The position numbers were made by a program, and so were the translations under genes. From NCBI RefSeq assembly GCF_023715895.1, contig NZ_JAMBOO010000036.1, positions 1 through 35,870 of the forward strand: 35,870 nucleotides of DNA. The letters are read 5' to 3'. Below are positions 30,553-35,870 of this stretch, piece by piece (position 1 is the first letter of the stretch; each line of letters opens with the position of its first letter). Source of the stretch: Domibacillus indicus (GTDB lineage Bacteria > Bacillota > Bacilli > Bacillales > Domibacillaceae). The notes beneath the pieces were generated by a model that did not search any database, was not told the DNA's origin, and saw nothing but the letters and a program-made list of their open reading frames with translations.

Positions 30553-30586
30553 ATGCAAATGAATCGTTTTTGGGGGTCTGCCCGTA

Positions 30587-30592
30587 TATAAT
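30587..30592 (+). promoter_or_regulatory. Promoter -10 of the kinase-like gene
   Basis: TATAAT within GTATATAATAG, 27 bases before the start codon. No good -35 is apparent (CGTTTT at 17 bases). Confidence 0.5.
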
Positions 30593-30619
30593 AGAAGAAA
30601 GAAGAAATGAGGAGTGAGC

Positions 30620-31261
30620 ATGAAACGGTATAAGCATTTGGCAGAAAGTGTGCGGTTTAATCGGCATGGCGGTCATTGGCGGCCGGTCATTGCCAGTCAC
30701 GGAGAATTAATATTTGCAGGAGAAGGCAGAAGTGCGGTTGTGTTTCGCATTGAAGGAACGGATCGGGCACTTAAGGTGTTTTATCCGGATAAAGTGCACA
30801 TTGCAAAAGAAGAAGCGGATATTTACCGCCTTCTGTCAGGTGTTCCCCATTTCCCTCATTTGCACGAAGCCGGCGGCACCTATATTGTGATCGACTGGGT
30901 AGAGGGTAAAACCTTTTTTCAGTGCCTCGAAGAAGGGGTAGAAATTTCTGCCCGCCACATCCGTGAAGCGGACCAGGCGCTTCAAACTGCACGAAAACGT
31001 GGATTAAATCCGTCTGATGTTCATTTAAGAAACATTATGATTACAGCAGAAGGCAGTACGATGATTATTGACGTAGCCCGCTTCCGCCAGACGAAGGATT
31101 GTATGAACTGGGAAGATATTAAAACGGCTCATTCCGCTTTTTATATGAAGCCCTTTTTCCCAAAGCGGTGGCCGAAACCGCTGCTTAATATGATTGGTAT
31201 TTTGTATAAAAAACGGCTGCTGCCGGTTTCCCGGACAGCCCACGCAAAAAATCCGCAGTGA
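30620..31261 (+). CDS. Small atypical protein-kinase-like protein (YrzF-like)
   Basis: ATG 30620 is five bases after GAGGAG (30609-30614); the in-frame GTG at 30614 is inside that site. The 213-residue product shows a reduced kinase fold: Gly-rich loop GEGRSAVVF, the ATP lysine in ALKVFY, hinge YIVIDWVEGK, a catalytic-loop-like DVHLRNIM (HxxN instead of HRDxxxxN), and an IIDVARF metal-binding Asp in place of DFG. Thus ATP-binding residues are mostly kept, as in RIO/LPS-kinase-like and B. subtilis YrzF/YbdM/YabT-type proteins. Substrate unknown. No membrane segment. Single gene, convergent with the amidohydrolase gene across a shared terminator. Confidence 0.75.
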   Translation: MKRYKHLAESVRFNRHGGHWRPVIASHGELIFAGEGRSAVVFRIEGTDRALKVFYPDKVHIAKEEADIYRLLSGVPHFPHLHEAGGTYIVIDWVEGKTFFQCLEEGVEISARHIREADQALQTARKRGLNPSDVHLRNIMITAEGSTMIIDVARFRQTKDCMNWEDIKTAHSAFYMKPFFPKRWPKPLLNMIGILYKKRLLPVSRTAHAKNPQ

Positions 31262-31284
31262 CTTCGGTCTACTGCGGATTTTGC
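31244..31284. terminator. Bidirectional terminator
   Basis: AAAATCCGCAGT pairs with ACTGCGGATTTT, loop of 11 bases. The 5' arm contains the last codons of the kinase-like gene, and the 3' arm ends at the stop of the convergent gene. Confidence 0.88.
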
Positions 31285-32412
31285 TTATGATTCGCTTTTT
31301 AATGCATGTCTGACGCTTGCAGCCAGCGCTTCAGCACCAATTTTGATAATCCGCCTGTCAAACGTCATATGCGGATGGTGAAGACCGGGTGTAAGTCCTG
31401 CGCCAAGCCCCATCATACACGCTTTTATATGGGGACGTTTAATGGTGTAAAAGTGAAAGTCATCGCTGCCGGATGTGATGAGTGGCTCAGCCAGTGCTTG
31501 TTCGCCGCACACTTCAATGATTCCTTTCCGTAAAAACGCTTCTGCTTCTTCAGAGACTTCAGCGGCCGGAGTAAAATCCATCCATTCATAGTCAATCTGC
31601 ACTTCATACAGCATACTGATTTGTTCAATTTTATGCTCGACGGCTTTTTGAAGATCGAGCAGCACTTTATTACGCTGTGCACGGACATCGAGCCCGAACT
31701 TCCCTGAACCAGGAATGATATTTAAGCTTTGTCCGCCGGCTTCAATATGCGTCATTTTAGCAGAATACGGCTCAAAAGGTGAGAAATTGATGGTGTTGAG
31801 CTGACGGCTCAAAGAAGACATCACTTCAATGGCGTTTACTCCCTGGTGCGGCCGTGCGCCGTGTGCGTCATCGCCAATCACTTTTCCATGTAAAAAAGCA
31901 ACAGCTCCGTGGTGAACAGACGGTGTGATTTTTCCGAAAGGCACCTCTTCAATAGGGCGGAGGTGAATACCGAACAAGTAATCAACGTCATCAACCACGC
32001 CTTTTTTAACCATTTTCAGTGCCCCTGTGCCCGTTTCTTCAGCGGGCTGAAAAATAAACCGAACGGTGCCGCCGCCTTCTGTTACCTGATCCTTTAATGT
32101 TAAAATTGTACCAATCACGATCGACATATGGGCATCATGCCCGCATGAATGATTAGCGCGAAACTTTCCGTCTACCTGCTGCCACAGAGCATCAATATCG
32201 GCACGAACCGCCACAACCGGCGAACCGCTGCCAATTTCCGCAATTAATCCCGTACAATCGTCAAATGTATAAGAACGAACGCCTTCTTTTGTTAGAAGCT
32301 GTGATATATATGCGGTTGTTTCTGTTTCTTTCCAGCTGATTTCTGGATGCGCATGCAAATGTTCGAAAATCTCAAGAAGTCTATTTTCAAATGTTAATTC
32401 CGTTTGAGCCAT
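31285..32412 (-). CDS. M20-family amidohydrolase (AmhX/HipO-like)
   Basis: ATG 32412 is seven bases after GGGGGAGG; an in-frame ATG at 32433 precedes that site and is unlikely. The 375-residue protein has the M20D metal-site motifs: CGHDAHM (about residue 92-98), the catalytic EE in QPAEETGTGA, and His in RPHQGVNAIE of the lid region, with a C-terminal GSDDFHFY and HHPHMTFD. Such enzymes cleave N-acyl amino acids, for example hippurate or N-acetyl-diaminopimelate. A B. subtilis AmhX-type amidohydrolase is the closest guess; the true substrate cannot be read from sequence. It follows the MFS transporter gene by 79 bases and may share its transcript, raising the idea that the transporter imports the substrate. 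Confidence 0.85.
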   Translation of the reverse strand: MAQTELTFENRLLEIFEHLHAHPEISWKETETTAYISQLLTKEGVRSYTFDDCTGLIAEIGSGSPVVAVRADIDALWQQVDGKFRANHSCGHDAHMSIVIGTILTLKDQVTEGGGTVRFIFQPAEETGTGALKMVKKGVVDDVDYLFGIHLRPIEEVPFGKITPSVHHGAVAFLHGKVIGDDAHGARPHQGVNAIEVMSSLSRQLNTINFSPFEPYSAKMTHIEAGGQSLNIIPGSGKFGLDVRAQRNKVLLDLQKAVEHKIEQISMLYEVQIDYEWMDFTPAAEVSEEAEAFLRKGIIEVCGEQALAEPLITSGSDDFHFYTIKRPHIKACMMGLGAGLTPGLHHPHMTFDRRIIKIGAEALAASVRHALKSES

Positions 32413-32443
32413 CGCAAGCCCTCCCCCAGTCATTCTTTCTATT

Positions 32444-32449
32444 AGTATA
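32444..32449 (-). promoter_or_regulatory. Possible promoter -10 of the amidohydrolase gene
   Basis: Minus strand TATACT, about 32 bases before the start codon. No terminator is visible between the MFS gene and this site, so read-through from upstream is also likely. Confidence 0.4.
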
Positions 32450-32491
32450 AGCGAAAATAAACCTTTTGGCTTGGCAAATAACTGAAAATTC

Positions 32492-33634
32492 TTATCTTTT
32501 TCCTTTTCTCATCAAAAAGCTGATAAAAACAGCAGGAAGTGCCACGACTGCCATGCTTAAAAAAGCAAGGCGGGGCTCTATGTCGTATAAGAAGCCTGCC
32601 CCAAATGTTAAAACAGCCGTACTCAGCCCCATTCCAAGTGAAGAATAAACGCCTTGGGCGGCTGGGATTTCCGAAGAGTCGAATTCTTCATTCAGCAGCC
32701 GGATAAACGCATAATGTGCCAGCCCGAATGTAAAAGCGTGAAAGACTTGAGCAAAAATATAAACAGGGACCGAAGGAAAGATAAACATGAGAGCCCATCG
32801 CAAAACTGCTGCCAGTGCTGCCCACATAAACATGGAACGGACAGAGACGCGGCCAAGGAACCGGTCGGCTACCATGAAAAAAAGAATTTCGGCCGCAACC
32901 GCAATGTTTAAAATAACCCCCGTCCAAATATTGTTTACCCCAAGATACTCTAAATACAGCACACCATAATTATAATAAGCGGCATGGGCGCCTTGAATGA
33001 GCACGCAGATGATGAGCGCCGTCACAAAACGGCGTGATCGAAACAGCTGGCGAAGCGGCACATGCCGCAGGTCTCCGCTTTGCTGGAGAACAGATGGTGT
33101 GCGGAAAGAAGCCACAGCCGCTGTGAAAACAAGGCTTCCGATTAACATATACAAAATCGCTGTATTGGTAAACATAGCAGTAGCGATGCCGATTAAAAAA
33201 ACAGATACGGTGTAGCCGATTGAACCCCAGGAACGGCTTTTTCCATAATGAATATGTTCTGTTTTCATTAACAGGGCGCCCGCACTGTCGGCCATTGGCA
33301 TAATAATCGGGTAAATCAAGCTGAATACAATCATCACCATCAGCAGCATCATGTAGCTGGAAGCCGGGATAAAAAGAAGGGAAAGAAGGGCCGCAAGTAT
33401 GGAAAACCATTTGAGAAGCGTGCCGGCTGGAAACTTGGCACTCAAAGCCGGATAAAGAAAAAAGGTAGAAGCCGCACGGATAAACAGTCCAATCGCAATA
33501 AGCGTAGAAGCGGTTTCAACCGGCAGCTGCTTTTCCGAAACAAGCCACGCGTTCCAATAGGGCATAAAAATCCCCCATGAAAAGTAAAAAGCAAAAAACA
33601 TTAAAGACAGCCAAAACTGTGAAGTAAAAATCAT
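32492..33634 (-). CDS. MFS transporter, HcaT/YwbF (phenylpropionate permease-like) type
   Basis: ATG 33634 follows AAAGGAAG by seven bases. The 380-residue protein has 12 hydrophobic segments and the FYFSWGIFMPYWNAWL opening typical of the LacY-related 3-phenylpropionate/nucleoside-type MFS group (B. subtilis YwbF). The SRSWGSIGY motif between helices 4 and 5 is typical. Substrate unknown; aromatic acids or small sugars and nucleosides are known for relatives. Upstream of the amidohydrolase gene in the same direction. Confidence 0.85.
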   Translation of the reverse strand: MIFTSQFWLSLMFFAFYFSWGIFMPYWNAWLVSEKQLPVETASTLIAIGLFIRAASTFFLYPALSAKFPAGTLLKWFSILAALLSLLFIPASSYMMLLMVMIVFSLIYPIIMPMADSAGALLMKTEHIHYGKSRSWGSIGYTVSVFLIGIATAMFTNTAILYMLIGSLVFTAAVASFRTPSVLQQSGDLRHVPLRQLFRSRRFVTALIICVLIQGAHAAYYNYGVLYLEYLGVNNIWTGVILNIAVAAEILFFMVADRFLGRVSVRSMFMWAALAAVLRWALMFIFPSVPVYIFAQVFHAFTFGLAHYAFIRLLNEEFDSSEIPAAQGVYSSLGMGLSTAVLTFGAGFLYDIEPRLAFLSMAVVALPAVFISFLMRKGKR

Positions 33635-33666
33635 CGAATCTTCCTTTATTTTGTCAGTATTTATCC

Positions 33667-33672
33667 ATTATA
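33667..33672 (-). promoter_or_regulatory. Promoter -10 of the MFS gene
   Basis: Minus strand TATAAT, about 33 bases before the start codon. The -35 region is poor. Confidence 0.5.
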
Positions 33673-33829
33673 GCGAAAATATGATTTTTTTTGCGCGAAA
33701 AGAAAAGAATCTTTCTTATGTCCTGTTTCTTTTTAACAATTGGATTTTTCTGATGGTTTTTGAAGGATATTGAAGAGTGGTGTCGAAATAGGAAAAAGGG
33801 ACGACTAAGACGTGAAAAAGGAGAATCGG

Positions 33830-34252
33830 ATGGAGAAACCAAATGAAGCAGTGGAAAGCTCGCTTATTTTTGTCAATGGACGGAAAGACGACTGCATGAT
33901 TCGCTTTATGACGGTTTATCAGGAAGGACTCATACTCGATGCCGAATTTACCCCGTTCGCCCAGCCGGCTGAAAAAGAGTGGCATCTTGGCGAAAAAGGG
34001 GCCATTAAAATGATTGTGGCCCATAAGGGAGTGTGGCAGGAGGTCATCATTGATTATAACCTATCAGAAGGCTATTTATATATTACAGCTGTGACAGCAT
34101 CCTTTTTATCAAAATCCGTGATGATGTCAATCGCCAGGCGTTTTTATATTCGCCGGGGGGAAGCTGTTCAATTCTTATCAGCCCGTGCTCTCCTTCATCA
34201 TACAGAGGCACAGCCTGAACGCTGTCTCCTGATTGATATTCCGATTCTTTAA
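33830..34252 (+). CDS. Hypothetical protein, 140 residues
   Basis: ATG 33830 follows AAAAAGGAG with six bases; an in-frame GTG at 33812 overlaps that site. The product (MEKPNEAVESSLIF...) has no signal peptide, membrane segment or Cys motif. The middle alternates hydrophobic and polar residues (DCMIRFMTVYQEGLILDAEF, VIIDYNLSEGYLYITAV) as in a small beta-rich fold, followed by a helix with basic residues (MSIARRFYIRRGE). I do not recognise the family. It lies divergent from the MFS gene, and its terminator is interrupted by the insertion sequence downstream. Confidence 0.7.
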   Translation: MEKPNEAVESSLIFVNGRKDDCMIRFMTVYQEGLILDAEFTPFAQPAEKEWHLGEKGAIKMIVAHKGVWQEVIIDYNLSEGYLYITAVTASFLSKSVMMSIARRFYIRRGEAVQFLSARALLHHTEAQPERCLLIDIPIL

Positions 34253-34279
34253 AAAAACGGCTCTTTTCAAAAGAGCCGT
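34250..34279 (-). terminator. Hairpin after the hypothetical gene, T-run only on the minus strand
   Basis: ACGGCTCTTTT (34257-34267) pairs with AAAAGAGCCGT (34269-34279), flanked by seven A on the left but by CAGACTG on the right. A normal plus-strand terminator would have T here. The missing T-run coincides with the probable left end of the insertion sequence. Confidence 0.7.
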
Positions 34280-34288
34280 CAGACTGTA

Positions 34289-34337
34289 GACAAAGTGGTT
34301 CTCAAATCTTCGATTTGAGGCCGCTTTGTCTTTTTTT
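34289..34337 (+). terminator. Strong hairpin plus T-run inside the IS left end
   Basis: GACAAAG...CTCAAATC (to 34308) pairs with GATTTGAG...CTTTGTC (34312-34330), with a short internal loop, then seven T. It blocks plus-strand transcription from the host side into the antisense of the transposase gene. Confidence 0.8.
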
Positions 34338-34357
34338 ATGTATTTGGACAGCCCTAT

Positions 34358-35713
34358 TCAAGCTGGCTGTACTGGTTTCCATGACCAGCAGGCCAGCTTT
34401 TTAAGGTTTATGGCAGCGAAAGTAAGCATCGCCTGCATGGATAATTTCCCCAGTCCCCTGAGGGTTGTCCATCGCATGCCATGCTTCTCTTTAGCATCCG
34501 CAAAGACCCGCTCAATCGTTTCTTTGCGCTTTGCATACACATATTTATTCTGCGCCGTATGGCGCAGGTGATCCGCTTCTTCAAGATAGTGTTCCCATAC
34601 ATGCCGGTGAACCAGCTTCATGTGATTCTGGCTCTGGGTACACATGGACAGAAGCGGGCAGCCTTTACACTGCTTTGGATCAGAAGCATACTGCCTATAC
34701 CCTTCTCGGGTAGTCGTCCGATAAGAAAGCACCTGTTCCTCCGGACAGATATAGCAGTCATAATGCTCATCATAAGCGAAGTCGCTTTTCCTCAAATACT
34801 CTTTTGGTGTACGAGGTCTAGAATACGGGAGAACTGGCCGGATCTCCAGATCCGTTATGTACTTGGCGATAAAAGGTGTTTTGTATCCAGCATCGGCAGC
34901 TACGGCATCAGGCTTCGCCACATTTTTCATCACTTGATCGAGAACGTCTGTAAACACACGGCTGTCATGAACGTTGGCACCTGTTACTCGGGAGGCAAGG
35001 ACAAATCCGTTGGCATCACAGGCGGTATGAAAGGAGTAGGCAAAGCTTTTCTCCCTTTCATCTTTCACATAGTAGCCGCTGTCTGGATCAGTCGTGCTCG
35101 CCTTGATTTCCTTCATCTCTTCCTTTTCCTGTGGGGGAAACGGCTTTTTTCCATGTTCCTCACGATCTACATTGATCTCTTCCTCAAGCTGCGCCTGGTA
35201 GCTGCGTGCTTCAACACGCACCACTTTCTTATTGAATTTCTTTTTATTAGCGCTCGCTTTGACATGCGTCGAATCGATAAAAGCAACGGATGGATCGACG
35301 AATCCTTTCGCCATCGCTTCTTTCAGAATCCGGTAAAAGATCTGTTCGAACAGGTCAGTGTCTTTAAAACGACGGACATAGTTTTTACCGAAGGTAGAGA
35401 AATGGGGAATTTTCTCCGAAAATCCATACCCAATAAACCATCGGTACGCCACGTTGGTTTCAATCTCCTTAATCGTCTGGCGCATGGAGCGGATGCCAAA
35501 CAGGTACTGGACCAGCACCATTTTAATCAGTACGACAGGGTCAACACTTGGCCGGCCGTTGTCAGCTGAATACATATCTTCCACCAATGGATAAATAAAG
35601 TCGAAGTCGATCGCCGCCTCGATTTTGCGGACCAGATGGTCAGCCGGCACAAGCTGGTCGAGTGCGACAACCTCCATTTGGTTTCGCCGGTTTTCCGGAC
35701 GTTTTGATAACAT
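34358..35713 (-). CDS. IS1182-family transposase
   Basis: ATG 35713 follows GGGGG by eight bases (MLSKRPENRRNQMEVV). The frame is open further upstream but without a ribosome site. The 451-residue protein has the N-terminal helix-turn-helix-like region (LVPADHLVRKIEAAIDF..., GRPSVDPVVLIKM) and a DDE catalytic core: first Asp in FIDSTHVKA, second Asp in AADAGYKTP, and Glu in RKETIERVFADAKEKHG. A zinc-like CysxxCys region (YICPE, CKGCPLLSMC) lies before the Glu, typical of the family. No frameshift or stop, so it may still be active. Confidence 0.92.
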   Translation of the reverse strand: MLSKRPENRRNQMEVVALDQLVPADHLVRKIEAAIDFDFIYPLVEDMYSADNGRPSVDPVVLIKMVLVQYLFGIRSMRQTIKEIETNVAYRWFIGYGFSEKIPHFSTFGKNYVRRFKDTDLFEQIFYRILKEAMAKGFVDPSVAFIDSTHVKASANKKKFNKKVVRVEARSYQAQLEEEINVDREEHGKKPFPPQEKEEMKEIKASTTDPDSGYYVKDEREKSFAYSFHTACDANGFVLASRVTGANVHDSRVFTDVLDQVMKNVAKPDAVAADAGYKTPFIAKYITDLEIRPVLPYSRPRTPKEYLRKSDFAYDEHYDCYICPEEQVLSYRTTTREGYRQYASDPKQCKGCPLLSMCTQSQNHMKLVHRHVWEHYLEEADHLRHTAQNKYVYAKRKETIERVFADAKEKHGMRWTTLRGLGKLSMQAMLTFAAINLKKLACWSWKPVQPA

Positions 35714-35767
35714 ACAAATTCCCCCACAAGATTTTGATAGGTTCATTATACAAAACATACTAAGATT

Positions 35768-35807
35768 AGCAGTGCAGACCAAGGCATTGGTTTGCACTGC
35801 TATTTTT
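35768..35807 (+). terminator. Hairpin plus T-run upstream of the transposase gene
   Basis: A 15-bp stem, AGCAGTGCAGACCAA with TTGGTTTGCACTGCT, one G-T pair, loop GGCA, followed by ATTTTTT. On the plus strand it is a terminator. On the minus strand it sits just before the transposase -10 (35750-35745) and would fold in read-through RNA, a common way for IS elements to limit transposase made from outside transcripts. Confidence 0.65.
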
Positions 35808-35870
35808 TATATAGTAGAAGTGAAGCTGGAGGCCGACAGGCTTTTAGGATCTAGAATCCGTATACAAAAC

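Larger units (their letters stand above)
34280..35870 (-). mobile_element. IS1182-family insertion sequence (right end not found in window)
   Basis: The transposase gene is intact. The left end is placed at about 34280, where the terminator hairpin of the preceding gene breaks off and CAGACTGTAGACAAAG starts. A complementary right end is not seen before 35870, so the element probably runs out of the window, or its ends differ from this guess. Confidence 0.6.

Noticed and set aside
30182-30562. Open plus-strand frame of 126 codons across the hairpin array
   Set aside because: It begins inside the last codons of the LysM-3D gene, runs through that gene's terminator, has no ribosome site, and the product has no recognisable pattern. 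The RNA-structure signals explain the region better.
34481-35569. Long plus-strand frame opposite the transposase
   Set aside because: Antisense shadow of an intact DDE transposase, without start signals.
1-35870. CRISPR array, tRNA, rRNA or prophage
   Set aside because: No regular repeat-spacer pattern, no cloverleaf sequences and no phage structural genes were seen by reading.

Overview
The window looks like chromosome of a low-to-mid GC Gram-positive endospore-former relative (Bacillaceae). The reasons are strong AGGAGG-type ribosome binding sites with frequent GTG/TTG starts, simple hairpin-plus-T-run terminators after almost every gene, signal peptides and S-layer-homology (SLH) wall anchors, and many proteins resembling Bacillus subtilis ones (YclM/ThrD, CvfB/YitL, YocH, YknW/YknX, YvnB, YwbF, YrzF-like). 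I cannot name the species. No rRNA, tRNA or CRISPR array was seen.

Layout. 1-5.6 kb: an SLH-anchored 5'-nucleotidase, aspartokinase III, a 51-residue basic protein on the minus strand, and an SLH-anchored SGNH/GDSL esterase. 5.6-9.4 kb: a class I ribonucleotide reductase operon (nrdA-nrdB) behind two candidate NrdR boxes and a cobalamin riboswitch. 9.4-14.4 kb: a 1646-residue secreted metallophosphoesterase with two lamin-tail domains, preceded by a regular Pho-box-like repeat. 14.4-18.3 kb: a second small basic protein, CvfB, a uracil permease, and a membrane-anchored trypsin-like protease with an N-terminal zinc ribbon and a C-terminal EF-hand-like tail. 18.3-21.1 kb: the serC-serA operon with a perfect cre match upstream of its promoter. 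21.1-26.3 kb: a secreted subtilase convergent with a secreted M14 carboxypeptidase. 26.3-28.3 kb: YknX-like and YknW-like membrane proteins without the usual ABC subunits. 28.5-30.2 kb: two LysM-3D cell-wall enzymes of YocH type. 30.25-30.55 kb: a gene-free stretch with an unusual array of RNA hairpins. 30.6-34.3 kb: a small kinase-like protein, an M20 amidohydrolase, an MFS transporter and an unknown protein. 34.3 kb to the end: an IS1182-family insertion sequence.

The main theme is envelope and extracellular biochemistry: wall-anchored and secreted phosphohydrolases, esterase, proteases and muralytic enzymes, with candidate PhoP/WalR-type operators. Primary metabolism genes (lysine/threonine, serine, deoxynucleotides, uracil) are interspersed as single units.

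The most interesting signal is at 30257-30404. Five successive short hairpins on the plus strand, about 24-32 bases apart, each place a GGA in the loop (AGGAC three times, AGGAT, TGGAT). Their stems differ in sequence, and one pair of hairpins shows a compensatory base-pair change. This is the architecture of CsrA/RsmA-sequestering RNAs (CsrB/RsmZ type), which I do not know to be described from Bacillaceae. It is a hypothesis from sequence only.
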